From positions 1 to 64,000 of the forward strand of contig NZ_QKZL01000006.1 of assembly GCF_003253995.1 (NCBI RefSeq): a stretch of 64,000 bases of DNA. The letters are read 5' to 3'. The translations under genes were made by a program, and so were the position numbers. This DNA is from Palleronia aestuarii. GTDB lineage: Bacteria; Pseudomonadota; Alphaproteobacteria; Rhodobacterales; Rhodobacteraceae. The first letter of the stretch is position 1; each line of letters starts with the position of its first letter. Shown here in pieces: positions 16,868 to 25,784 of this stretch. The notes beneath the pieces were generated by a model, which worked only from the letters and a program-made list of their open reading frames with translations, was not told the origin of the DNA and ran no database searches.

Positions 16868-17998
16868 GTGTCTAAATACTCTGCTATTATCCGCGTTGAA
16901 GCCCGCGCCGTACGTGTGCCGCTGGATGTGACGACTTCCCTATCCACACGTGTCATCGCGCACCGTGATTACGTCCTCGCCCGCATTGAGACGCAGGACG
17001 GCGTGTGCGGGATCGGATTTTGCTACGGCGGCAGCGATGCCGGCATACTCGTGGCGCATGCCGTCCGCGACCTCTTCGCGCCGCTCCTGATGGGCGAAGA
17101 TGCGACGCGGGTGGAGGGGCTTTGGCAAAAGATGTACGCCAGTGGACTCCTGCACGGGCGCGCGGGTTCGGTTATGCGGGGCCTTTCGATCCTCGACACG
17201 GCGCTCTGGGATCGCAACGCCCGCGCGACCGGAATGCCGCTTCATCGGTTCCTTGGGGGGTACCATGACGAAACGGTGCCAGCTTATGCCTCCGGGGGTT
17301 ACTACATCGACGGGAAAGGCCCCGACCGTCTCGCCGAGGAGATGGCAGGCTATGTGTCGGAGGGTTTCAAGGCCGTCAAAATGAAAGTCGGCCGTCTCGA
17401 TCCGAGCGAGGAAGAGGATCGGATCCGTGCCGTGCGGGATGCAATCGGCCCCGACGTTCTGCTGATGCTCGATGCCAACAACGCTTGGCGCGATCTGCCG
17501 ACCGCCATGCGGTACATGACGCGCTACGAACCCTATGATCCGTATTGGATCGAGGAGCCGTTCTCACCCGACGATATCGACAATCACGCGCGTCTTGCGG
17601 CCCGCACCCGGATTCCTGTCGCCACCGGCGAGATCGAGGCCGGCCGTTGGCGCTTCCGCGATCTGCTCGACAAAGGCGCCGCGCAGATACTACAGACCGA
17701 CGCCGCCGTCTGCGGCGGCATTTCGGAGTACAGACGCATCTCGGCCACTGCAGCGAGCTATGGTGTGAACGTATGTCCGCATTGGTTTCACGACCTTCAC
17801 GTCCATTTGGTCGGATCGTCGCCGAACGGCGAGTTCGTGGAGTACTTTCCGGACGATCAGGTGCTGAACTTCCGACGATTGATCGACCACCAGCTTGAGT
17901 TGCGCGGCGGGGACCTGGTTCTGCCGACCGGTCCGGGACTGAGCTTCAACTTCGACGACGGTGCACTCAAAAGCTATGCGCTCGACGATTGGGCATGA
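16868..17998 (+). CDS. Mandelate racemase / muconate lactonizing enzyme family protein
   Basis: A 376-residue enolase-superfamily enzyme, which abstracts the alpha proton of a carboxylate, commonly as a sugar-acid dehydratase or racemase. Catalytic features: KMK with K171/K173 at the end of the second barrel strand; Mg ligands D202 (LMLDANNAW), E229 or E230 (WIEEPF) and E255 (ATGEIE); D278 in LQTDAA; and H305 in NVCPHWFHD. KxK with a His-Asp pair is the mandelate racemase pattern. The start is GTG 16868 with GGGAG seven bases upstream. It lies just beyond the degenerate IS and near the tct/ilvD sugar-acid genes, so an acid-sugar substrate is likely; the exact one is unknown. Confidence 0.87.
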   Translation: MSKYSAIIRVEARAVRVPLDVTTSLSTRVIAHRDYVLARIETQDGVCGIGFCYGGSDAGILVAHAVRDLFAPLLMGEDATRVEGLWQKMYASGLLHGRAGSVMRGLSILDTALWDRNARATGMPLHRFLGGYHDETVPAYASGGYYIDGKGPDRLAEEMAGYVSEGFKAVKMKVGRLDPSEEEDRIRAVRDAIGPDVLLMLDANNAWRDLPTAMRYMTRYEPYDPYWIEEPFSPDDIDNHARLAARTRIPVATGEIEAGRWRFRDLLDKGAAQILQTDAAVCGGISEYRRISATAASYGVNVCPHWFHDLHVHLVGSSPNGEFVEYFPDDQVLNFRRLIDHQLELRGGDLVLPTGPGLSFNFDDGALKSYALDDWA

Positions 17999-18234
17999 CG
18001 GGTCCGGAATGACAAAAAGATGCCGGTTGGACGGTGATGGTTTCCAGCCGCATCTGGAAGAAACGTGCCAACGCATCCGAGGCGCCGAGTGGATCATGAT
18101 CGGACGCCTCCGCCCGAATTAAGGGTGTGCCTAGCCCCCTATCGGATCAATGTCGTTATCTCGGGAATATCCGAACAAGGGCTCGATTTCCGCCAGTTTC
18201 ACGAGAATGGCCAACTAGGTGGAACGCCCGGAGG

Positions 18235-18966
18235 TCAGCTGTACCGGGAATTCCAGACCTCGATATAGCGGTTTTTGGCGGGCGTCAGATGCTCGCGGCA
18301 GAGCCGGACGAGCGCCTCCCTGTCGCCTCTGCGCATTGCCTCGATCATCGCCAGATGCGCGTCCGCGGCCCACTCCTGATATGATTGATCGTTGACCAGG
18401 ATCGAACGATAGGCGTGCGATTTCTGAGCATGCATCTCGATGGCGGCGACAAGGGCACAATTTCCGCAAAGCCGGAATAGCCGACTGTGGAACTCAAGGT
18501 TGCTGCGGAATGTCTCCCGATGCCGACCCGCCGTGATGGCGGCAAGATGACGTTCCGCGATGGCACTGAGAGCCGCGAGGTCCGCATCAGGGGCGGGCAA
18601 GGCCACCAGCGACGCGGCGTGGCCCTCCAGAAGATCGCGGACCGCGTTGATGTCCTCGACCTCCTGCGCAGTGTAGAGGCGGACGACGGCGCCGCGGTGA
18701 CGTACGTGTTCGATCAATCCCAAACGCTCGAGGCCCGCGATCGCCTGCCGGATAAGATGGCGCTTGACCGCGAAGCGCTCGGCGAGTTCCTCCTCGATCA
18801 GGCGCTCGCGCGGCTGCAGGCGACCAAGAACGATGTCTTCCTCGAGTGCGGTCACGACGGCCGCCGCACTTGTCGCATGGCCAGTACTGTCCGCCGTCAT
18901 CGTCCCGCCCATATCGGCCTTTTTGCCCCGATACGTTTTCGCATCCGGGCGATCAAGCTGCGCCAT
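18235..18966 (-). CDS. GntR-family regulator (FadR/FCD type)
   Basis: A 243-residue repressor-type regulator. A winged helix covers about 36-98 (DIVLGRLQPRERLIEEELAE, VKRHLIRQAIAGLERLGLIE). An FCD ligand domain follows (VRDLLEGHAASLVAL, NLEFHSRLFRLCGN, and HLAMIEAMRRGDREALV with RLCREHL), with His and Asp residues that commonly bind a metal and an organic acid. It starts 9 bp after tctA ends, so it is the last gene of the tctCBA operon; later starts at 18912 or 18900 are possible. FadR-type boxes (TTGT-YG-ACAA) at 22104 and 26839 are its likely targets, giving one regulon for this locus. Confidence 0.87.
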   Translation of the reverse strand: MAQLDRPDAKTYRGKKADMGGTMTADSTGHATSAAAVVTALEEDIVLGRLQPRERLIEEELAERFAVKRHLIRQAIAGLERLGLIEHVRHRGAVVRLYTAQEVEDINAVRDLLEGHAASLVALPAPDADLAALSAIAERHLAAITAGRHRETFRSNLEFHSRLFRLCGNCALVAAIEMHAQKSHAYRSILVNDQSYQEWAADAHLAMIEAMRRGDREALVRLCREHLTPAKNRYIEVWNSRYS

Positions 18967-18974
18967 CGCGAACG

Positions 18975-20525
18975 TCAGTCGTCCGCACTTCCACCCGCCT
19001 GTCTGTGCGGGGGGCGGAGCTGGCCCTTGCGGCGTCCGATAAGCCGTCCAATCGACCCGAAAAAGGGGGTCGCCTGCAGGACCGAGAGGGCCGCTATGAC
19101 GAGGAGGACTGCCGAGATCGGGTTCTGGAAGAAGATGGCATAGCTGCCGCCACCGATCAGGAGTGATTGCTGCAATGTCGAGTCGAGAATGGGCCCGAGG
19201 ATAAGACCGATCACCAGTGGCGGTGTCGGGATGCGGAAGCTGTCGAAGGCCAGGCCGATCATCCCGAACGTAATCATCAGGCCGATATCGAAGACGGAGT
19301 TGTTAATCGCGTAGGATCCGATCACCGACAGAACCACGATGACCGGGCCTACCACCCGGTTCGGGACACGAGTGACGACGACGCAGGCGCGGGTGAAGAG
19401 CAGTCCAACCAGGAACAGCATGACATTGGCGAAGAGCACGGCCCATAGAAGGGTGTAGGTCACATCGCCATGGTCCGTCATCAGGGACGGACCGGGCAGA
19501 ATTCCATGCACCATCAGACCACCGAGCAACACGGCCGTCGAGGACGAACCGGGTATTCCCAGCGCGATGGTGGGGATCAGCGCGCCGCCGACGACGGCGT
19601 TGTTGGCGGCCTCCGGCGCGACGATGCCGGCGGCGCACCCCGTACCGAACTCGGATTTGCGCTTCGAAAACCGCTTTGCCTCATTGTACGCGAACCAAGA
19701 TGCGGTATCGCCGCCCGTTCCCGGGATCAATCCGACGAAGATGCCGATTGCGCCCGACCGCAAGCTGTTTGGAATGAGGGCACGGAACTCCCGTCCCGTC
19801 GGCAGCATGCGGTCGCGTACCTTCGAGACGGTCTCACCACTCTGGCCGTCTCCTTTCGCGATCAATCTGACCGCCTGGGGAATCGAGAAGAGGCCGATCA
19901 GGGCGACCGTGAAATCGATGCCGCCGAAGAGGTTCAGGTATCCGAACGTGAATCGCGGGGTGCCCGTGGTCAGGTCCATCCCCACCATTGCGAGTAGCAA
20001 TCCGATCGCGCCGGACATCAACCCGAGGATCGCCGATCCCGCGGAAAGCGAGCCGATGATAGTGATCCCGAGCACCGCAACCGCGAATATCTCGACGGGA
20101 CCGAAGTTGAGCACGATCCGACCGAGTAGCGGCGCGATGGAAAGGAGAGCCGCCGCCGACATCACCCCGCCGATCAACGACGCGGTGAGTGACAGCCCGA
20201 GCGCCTTGCCCGCCTGTCCACTCTGGGCCATCGGGTAGCCGTCTATGACGGTTGCGGCGGCTGCAGGCGTTCCGGGCGTTCGCAGCAGGATCGCGGCGAT
20301 GGACCCGCCATACATTGCCGCGAGGTAGAGCGAGGCCAGCATCGCCAGCCCGGTCTCTGGCTGAAGAGAGTATGTCAGCGGCAAGAGCAGCGCGATGGCC
20401 ATCGTGGCCGAAAGCCCGGGCATCGCGCCGATGAACATTCCGATCATCGTCCCCGCCAGAATTGCGAGGAGGTTGTAGGGTTGGACGACGTTCGAGAGCC
20501 CTACGAGCAAGAAGGAATCCGTCAT
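18975..20525 (-). CDS. tctA: Tripartite tricarboxylate transporter large permease TctA
   Basis: A 516-residue inner-membrane protein with about 11-12 helices. Family motifs are clear: GTMIGMFIGAMPGLSATMAI (about 25-44), SLYLAAMYGGSIAAILLRTP, GTPAAAATVIDGYPMAQSG, and the second repeat GLIPGTGGDTASWFAYNEAK. With TctB and the binding protein TctC it imports a carboxylate using an ion gradient. It lies 10 bp downstream of tctB. Confidence 0.92.
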   Translation of the reverse strand: MTDSFLLVGLSNVVQPYNLLAILAGTMIGMFIGAMPGLSATMAIALLLPLTYSLQPETGLAMLASLYLAAMYGGSIAAILLRTPGTPAAAATVIDGYPMAQSGQAGKALGLSLTASLIGGVMSAAALLSIAPLLGRIVLNFGPVEIFAVAVLGITIIGSLSAGSAILGLMSGAIGLLLAMVGMDLTTGTPRFTFGYLNLFGGIDFTVALIGLFSIPQAVRLIAKGDGQSGETVSKVRDRMLPTGREFRALIPNSLRSGAIGIFVGLIPGTGGDTASWFAYNEAKRFSKRKSEFGTGCAAGIVAPEAANNAVVGGALIPTIALGIPGSSSTAVLLGGLMVHGILPGPSLMTDHGDVTYTLLWAVLFANVMLFLVGLLFTRACVVVTRVPNRVVGPVIVVLSVIGSYAINNSVFDIGLMITFGMIGLAFDSFRIPTPPLVIGLILGPILDSTLQQSLLIGGGSYAIFFQNPISAVLLVIAALSVLQATPFFGSIGRLIGRRKGQLRPPHRQAGGSADD

Positions 20526-20535
20526 CGTGCGCTCC

Positions 20536-20982
20536 TCACATTGCCGGGTAGAGCGGTATGGACAGGTTCAGGAACCAGACAAAAACGAACCAGATGAATG
20601 CCGTCACGGCCGCCGTCGTCGCTACTGCTGCCAGCGGGCTGATCGGGCGCAGTCCCAGAAACGGGATCAGCATGAAAAGCGGCGTCGCGATGAGGTAGCC
20701 AAGGGTGGTGATGCTCCAGGCATAGAGCAGGATCAGCAGAAGGAAGCCGCCGCCGATACCGATTGCTTGCCAATCGGGGGGCGGCAGGATTTCCAGCCGC
20801 CCTTCGGCATTCTGGCGTCGCCAATTTAGAACCACCTGAAGGATGGCAAGGCAGGCAAGCCCGGCCACCACCCAGCCAATGAGATTGGGCAGACGCGCCG
20901 CGGTTTCGGGGTACTCCGCCGCCCGGATGCGGAAGAGGACGACCAGCGCGATCGCCGCCAGAGAAACGAGTATGCGGCCCAT
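20536..20982 (-). CDS. tctB: Tripartite tricarboxylate transporter small subunit TctB
   Basis: A 148-residue membrane protein with four hydrophobic segments (residues 3-18, 34-50, 76-95 and 112-140). FLLLILLYAWSITTLGYLIA and ATPLFMLIPFLGLRPI fit the TctB family. It lies between tctC and tctA in the same direction and is assigned by both sequence and position. Its start at ATG 20982 follows GGAGGCGTCAGG. Confidence 0.88.
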   Translation of the reverse strand: MGRILVSLAAIALVVLFRIRAAEYPETAARLPNLIGWVVAGLACLAILQVVLNWRRQNAEGRLEILPPPDWQAIGIGGGFLLLILLYAWSITTLGYLIATPLFMLIPFLGLRPISPLAAVATTAAVTAFIWFVFVWFLNLSIPLYPAM

Positions 20983-21040
20983 CCTGACGCCTCCGTTCCA
21001 CGGGTTGGCCGGGCGCGATGGCGGGCCCGACCATCACCGG

Positions 21041-22015
21041 TTACTTTGCCTGGACTTCGTCTTTGATGGATGCCCAGATCTCCTGGTACTCGGCCTCCTG
21101 CTCCTTCAGCATCGCGGCGTATTCGTCGCCCGGAATGAAGTCGATATTGAGAGCCTGGTCCGCCGCGGCTTTCTGGAAGTCGGGATTATCCATCACCCTC
21201 TGCATTGCGGCGATCATCGCGTCCCGGTCTTCGGAAGGGAAATCGCCCGGGCCGCTGTAGCCACGCGATGACCCGGCCACCAACTCATATCCCAACTCCG
21301 TGGCTGTCGGGACATCCGGAAGTTCCGGCAGACGCTCCTCGGCGAAGACGGCGAGAGCGCGAAGATTGCCGTCCTTGATCTGCGGATAGGTCACTCCGAC
21401 ATTGGTGAAGCTCGCGTCGATCTTGCCGCCCATGGCCGCAGTCCACGACGGGCCGTCTCCCTGGAACGGAACTTTCTGCAATTGCACTCCGGCCGCCTTC
21501 TCGAATTGAAGGGACGTGAAGTAATCGTCGCCGCCGACCCCTGAATTGCCCACCGTCACGGTTCCGGGCGCGGCCTCGGCGGCCTCCACGAAGTCCTCGA
21601 ATGTCTGGAAGGGACTATCACTTGATACGACCGCGATGCCGGGATCGGTGACGATATTGGCAATCGGAGTGATCTCGTCGATCGTGTAGGTGATCGACGG
21701 ATTCATGATGTAATTCGTCGTCAGCATCGGCGTGTTCGTAATGCTGATCGTCGAGCCGTCATTGGGAGCCTGCTTGGCGAGGCGGGTCCAGGCGATGGCG
21801 CCGGTCGCGCCGGGAATGTATTCGTTGACGAAGTTCACGCCGAGTTCCTCGGCAAGGTATGGTTGGACGAGCTGCGCGAGCGCGTCGGATCCGCCTCCGG
21901 CCTTGAAGCCCTGCATGACCTCGACTTCGGTCTGGCTGTATCCTGAATCCTGAGCACCGGCCGTACCGGTGAGGGTCGTTGTGGCGGCGAGTGCCGCGGC
22001 GATGGTCAATCTCAT
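21041..22015 (-). CDS. tctC: Tripartite tricarboxylate transporter substrate-binding protein TctC
   Basis: A 324-residue periplasmic binding protein (Bug/TctC family). Residues 1-21 form the signal peptide (AAALAATTTLTGTAGAQ). VEVMQGFKAGGGSDALAQLV and VNEYIPGATGAIAWTRLAKQ are the ligand-binding first lobe, and VGNSGVGGDDYFTSLQFEKA the second. ATG 22015 is preferred to the longer frame because the signal peptide begins there and GGGAGG lies upstream. It is first in the operon tctC-tctB-tctA-gntR and diverges from the dehydratase gene. The ligand is probably a sugar acid or hydroxyacid, by neighbours. Confidence 0.92.
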   Translation of the reverse strand: MRLTIAAALAATTTLTGTAGAQDSGYSQTEVEVMQGFKAGGGSDALAQLVQPYLAEELGVNFVNEYIPGATGAIAWTRLAKQAPNDGSTISITNTPMLTTNYIMNPSITYTIDEITPIANIVTDPGIAVVSSDSPFQTFEDFVEAAEAAPGTVTVGNSGVGGDDYFTSLQFEKAAGVQLQKVPFQGDGPSWTAAMGGKIDASFTNVGVTYPQIKDGNLRALAVFAEERLPELPDVPTATELGYELVAGSSRGYSGPGDFPSEDRDAMIAAMQRVMDNPDFQKAAADQALNIDFIPGDEYAAMLKEQEAEYQEIWASIKDEVQAK

Positions 22016-22092
22016 GAGGAACCTCCCTGATCCGTAGAAATCGGCGCTCCCCCAAGCGCACTGCGTGAACGTTAGACGGCGCTTTCGAAGAC

Positions 22093-22113
22093 TGTCAAAC
22101 ATATTGTTGACAA
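22093..22113. promoter_or_regulatory. Probable GntR operator between tctC and the dehydratase gene
   Basis: TGTCAA-N8-TTGACA at 22093-22112 overlaps TTGTTGACAA at 22104-22113, one base off the perfect palindrome TTGTCGACAA found at 26839. It lies about 78 bp from the tctC start and 59 bp from the dehydratase start, well placed to control both. The shape fits FadR/FCD GntR boxes (GT-N-AC core). Confidence 0.65.
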
Positions 22114-22171
22114 TTCTACCTGTGCCGTATCACGTCGGTAGCGATGAAATCTGCACTGAAGGAGGGTCCTT

Positions 22172-23902
22172 ATGTCCGATGACACACGGGGTCTGAAGAG
22201 GGGTCTGACGAGTTACGGGGATGCTGGATTTTCCCTCTTTCTGCGCAAGGCCTTCATCAAGGGAATGGGCTACTCCGACGATGCGCTCGAACGTCCCATC
22301 ATTGGAGTCGTCGATACGTCGAGCAGCTATAACGCCTGCCATGCCAACGTGCCCGACCTTATCGAGGCGGTGAAACGTGGCGTCATGCTGGCCGGGGCGC
22401 TCCCGGTGCCGTTCCCGACCATCTCGATCCATGAATCGTTCGCCCATCCGACCTCGATGTATCTGAGGAACCTCATGTCGATGGATACCGAGGAAATGAT
22501 CCGCGCCCAGCCGATGGATGCCGTGGTGATGATCGGTGGCTGCGACAAGACCGTCCCCGCCCAGCTGATGGGCGCCGCAAGCGCCGGTATTCCGGCGATC
22601 CAGCTTGTCACCGGCCCCATGCTGACGGGCAGCCACCGAAACGAGCGTGTCGGTGCCTGCACCGACTGCAGGCGCTTCTGGGCGCGCTACCGCGCCGAGG
22701 AGATCGACGACCAGGAAATCTCCGAGGTCAACGACCAACTGGTGCCCGGTGCGGGAACCTGCGGCGTGATGGGTACGGCCTCGACCATGGCGCTCGTTAC
22801 CGAAGCGATGGGCATGATGCTGCCAGGCGGCGCCACCGCGCCCGCCGTTTCCGCCGATCGACGCCGGATCGCAGAGGCCACCGGCGCGTGCGCCGTCTCG
22901 ATGGCCCGTGACGGCCGAACGCCCAGGGCCATCATGACCCGAAAGGCGTTCGAGAACGCCTTGACCGTGCTTCTCGCGATCGGGGGCTCCACCAACGGCA
23001 TCGTGCATCTGGCCGCGATCGCCGGCCGCGCCGGGCTCTCCCTTGATCTAGAAGCGTTCGATCGGATCGGGCGCGACGTCCCGGTGCTGGTGGACCTCAA
23101 GCCGTCGGGCCGGCACTACATGCAGGATCTGCACCACGCCGGCGGGTTGGTGACGATCCTGCGTGCCTTGCGGGAGCATCTCCACCTCGATTGCGTGACG
23201 GTCACCGGACGGACGCTTGGCGAGGAGATCGATGCTGCGCCTGCCGGGTTCGAGCAGGAAATCGTCTCGTCCGTTGCCGATCCGGTATATGCGGAAGGCG
23301 GGATGGCGGTGCTACGCGGCAACCTCGCTCCGGGCGGCGCGATCGTGAAGCAGTCCGCGGCAAGTCCTCAACTGATGCGACACCGCGGTCGCGCCGTCGT
23401 CTTTTCGTCCGTCGAGGATATGGGCGCGCGGGTCGACGACCCCGATCTCGATGTATCGGCCGAAGACGTGCTCGTCCTGCAGAACGCAGGACCGAAAGGC
23501 GCCCCGGGAATGCCGGAGGCGGGCTACATGCCGATCCCGCGAAAACTCGCCCGCGATGGGATCAAGGATATGGTCCGCATTTCGGACGCCCGGATGAGCG
23601 GCACGGCATCGGGAACGATCGTGTTGCACGTCACGCCGGAGGCCAGCGCGGGAGGCGCACTGGCACTCGTGCGCGATGGCGACATGATCGAACTCGACGT
23701 GGCAGCGCGGCGGCTGACACTGGATGTGCCGGAAGAGGAACTCGAGCGCCGACGCGGAGAGGTCACCGAGCGCAGCCATGAGGGGTCCGATCGCGGTTAT
23801 CTGAACCTGTTCTTGAGCTCCGTGCTCCAGGCAGACAGGGGATGCGATTTCAGCTTCCTCGTGCCGGCCGCTACCGGAAAAGTTCCCTCATCAGATGACT
23901 GA
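22172..23902 (+). CDS. IlvD/Edd-family dehydratase, probably sugar-acid specific
   Basis: A 576-residue Fe-S dehydratase. The three cluster cysteines are C56 (SYNACHANVP), C124 (MIGGCDKTVPAQ) and C197 (GAGTCGVMGTASTM). IGGSTNGIVHLAAIAGRAG and the C-terminal KGAPGMPEAGYMPIP and DARMSGTASGTIVLH complete the family pattern. It removes water from a 2,3-dihydroxy acid. GMGYSDDALERPIIGV at the start, the TTT importer next door and the absence of ilv neighbours favour an aldonic or similar sugar acid over branched-chain synthesis. It starts at ATG 22172 after GAAGGAGGGTCCTT. Confidence 0.9.
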   Translation: MSDDTRGLKRGLTSYGDAGFSLFLRKAFIKGMGYSDDALERPIIGVVDTSSSYNACHANVPDLIEAVKRGVMLAGALPVPFPTISIHESFAHPTSMYLRNLMSMDTEEMIRAQPMDAVVMIGGCDKTVPAQLMGAASAGIPAIQLVTGPMLTGSHRNERVGACTDCRRFWARYRAEEIDDQEISEVNDQLVPGAGTCGVMGTASTMALVTEAMGMMLPGGATAPAVSADRRRIAEATGACAVSMARDGRTPRAIMTRKAFENALTVLLAIGGSTNGIVHLAAIAGRAGLSLDLEAFDRIGRDVPVLVDLKPSGRHYMQDLHHAGGLVTILRALREHLHLDCVTVTGRTLGEEIDAAPAGFEQEIVSSVADPVYAEGGMAVLRGNLAPGGAIVKQSAASPQLMRHRGRAVVFSSVEDMGARVDDPDLDVSAEDVLVLQNAGPKGAPGMPEAGYMPIPRKLARDGIKDMVRISDARMSGTASGTIVLHVTPEASAGGALALVRDGDMIELDVAARRLTLDVPEEELERRRGEVTERSHEGSDRGYLNLFLSSVLQADRGCDFSFLVPAATGKVPSSDD

Positions 23903-24456
23903 CGGGTTCCGCCGTTCAGGCAGGACCCCCGCACCTTCCAATCGTCTGGCATTGCGAAGGATTGCTCCGGCAAGGTGTTATGCAGCCGTTGCACGGTCCC
24001 GTCGTCGAACATCGTCAGAGGTGGCCGCACCCGGTGTCAGTGCAGAACGTTGATGGCGATTCCGAAAGCTGGACTTCCCATCACCGATTGATCACCTGAT
24101 CTCCGCAGTGATCGAGTTACAACCCGAACCGCCATTGCGCCAAGCCTCGAGCAAGAACTCCTCCCGGCCACGAACGGTGTCGGGGTAAACCCGCAGTAAC
24201 CGTTCGATCAGGTCGTGCGGGGTCGGCACGTTGTTGATCTGCGGAATATGGCAAAGACAGAGAGGAAAACGGGCGTTGCAGGCGCGCGGCTTTGGGCATG
24301 GAGAAGGCGATGGTGCTCGGCGTCATCTGTGAGACGTTCAGCCACCATCCCGCTCATGGAGCCGGCGGCGATGCACGAGCTACCGGTCAGCGTCTGGCGC
24401 GTGATCGGCGCCGAAGAAAGCTACGACTGGCGCCGGCACGCCGTACAACTGTCCGA
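23903..24456. other. No intact gene; a possible gene tail on the minus strand
   Basis: About 550 bp between two converging genes. On the minus strand, 24250 down to a stop at 24092 reads INNVPTPHDLIERLLRVYP then TVRGREEFLLEAWRNGG, which looks like real protein but has no start and no family that I recognise. On the plus strand 24297-24490 gives no convincing frame. This may be a site of past deletion. Confidence 0.45.
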
Positions 24457-25767
24457 TCATGGATGCTGCCCGGTCGTCATCCGATGCGATAGCCCGACAT
24501 CGGGCATAGCCAACAGATCCTGCGTCATCTCGGACGTTCCTGCGATGCCGAGAAGCGCCATGTTCCGGTCGATCTCGGCCGAGAGGAGATCGATGGCGTA
24601 CCGAACACCAGGTGCTCCCGCGACTGCAGCGGCGTAGAGCATGGGCCGCCCGACGAAGACGAACTGCGCCCCGAGCGCCAGGGCCTTCAGGACGTCCGTG
24701 CCCCGTCGTACGCCGCTGTCGAGCATCACTGTCATGTCTCCCGCGGCATCGAGGACCCGCGGCAGCGTCGAGATGGCCGAGACGGCACCGTCGAGCTGAC
24801 GGCCCCCGTGGTTGGAGACGATCACGCCGTCGCAGCCGATGGCGCGCGCGCGTTCGACGTCGCGGGGCGACAGCACGCCCTTCAGCACGAAGTTGCCTTT
24901 CCAGCGGTCCCGCGCGGCCTCGACGTGATCCCATTTCAGTTGCTCGCGCCCGGAGAAGGACCGGATCAGGTCGCGCGCGAGGATCGGCGGACCCCGATCC
25001 ACGTCGAGATTCTCGAAATGCGGCATCCCGTGGGTACGCAGCGTCCGGAAGGCCGTGTTCCAGAGCCATTCGGGATGTGTGATACCCTGCCAGGCAAGGC
25101 GCGGCGTCGGCTTCAAGGGCGTGGCGAAGCCGTTGTGCAGATCGGTCTCGCGATTTCCGTTCACGGCAACGTCGACGGTGACGACGAGCGTCTCGAATCC
25201 CGCCTGCGCGATCCGGTCCGTCATGCCAAGGACGCGGTCTTTGTCACCAGGGAAATAGGCTTGGAACCATCGGCTTCCTGCTTCCGACGCGACCCGCTCG
25301 AGCGACGTGAGCGAGGTCGCACTCATTACCGCAAGAGTGCCGCGTTCAGCTGCCGCCCGCGCCAGCACGACGTCACCGTCATAGGCCGCCAGTGCGCTCA
25401 AACCCATCGGCGCGATGCCGAAAGGCCGATCGTATTGCCGGCCGAAGAGCGTGGTCTTCTGGGACCGGTCGACATGACCTTGCAAAGCATTGGGGACGAA
25501 GCCGATGGCAGCGAAATCTGATCGATTGGCAGCGAAACTGCGACCGGTCTCGGCGGCCCCCGCGACGTAACCGAAGACCGGTTTCGGCAGGTACCTGCGT
25601 GCCGCGGCCTCGAAATCGTCGAGCGAGAAGGCCCGGCGCAGACCGCGCGGCGCAATCGTCTTCTCGCGTTTCGAGACTGCCGGCTCGTAGCGTGGGGACG
25701 GCGCGGCGTTCGGCGCAGTCCCGCTGGGTGCCTTGGCCTTCTCGGTCATTTCGGGTGTTCCGGACAT
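24457..25767 (-). CDS. FMN-dependent alpha-hydroxyacid oxidase/dehydrogenase (LldD/GOX family)
   Basis: A 436-residue enzyme oxidising an L-2-hydroxyacid to the 2-oxoacid. After a Pro/Ala/Lys-rich N-terminal extension (1-40) comes the barrel: FSLDDFEAAARRYLPKPVFG, FGIAPMGLSALAAYDGD, WFQAYF, VTVDVAVNGNRE, K296 in NFVLKGVL, the catalytic H320 with R323 in SNHGGRQLD, and DSGVRRGTDVLKALALGA for the FMN phosphate. All catalytic residues are present. The start at ATG 25767 follows AAGGAAAC. It lies 17 bp downstream of the dehydrogenase gene and probably shares its promoter and operator. Confidence 0.9.
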   Translation of the reverse strand: MSGTPEMTEKAKAPSGTAPNAAPSPRYEPAVSKREKTIAPRGLRRAFSLDDFEAAARRYLPKPVFGYVAGAAETGRSFAANRSDFAAIGFVPNALQGHVDRSQKTTLFGRQYDRPFGIAPMGLSALAAYDGDVVLARAAAERGTLAVMSATSLTSLERVASEAGSRWFQAYFPGDKDRVLGMTDRIAQAGFETLVVTVDVAVNGNRETDLHNGFATPLKPTPRLAWQGITHPEWLWNTAFRTLRTHGMPHFENLDVDRGPPILARDLIRSFSGREQLKWDHVEAARDRWKGNFVLKGVLSPRDVERARAIGCDGVIVSNHGGRQLDGAVSAISTLPRVLDAAGDMTVMLDSGVRRGTDVLKALALGAQFVFVGRPMLYAAAVAGAPGVRYAIDLLSAEIDRNMALLGIAGTSEMTQDLLAMPDVGLSHRMTTGQHP

Positions 25768-25784
25768 CGATGTTTCCTTCGGTT

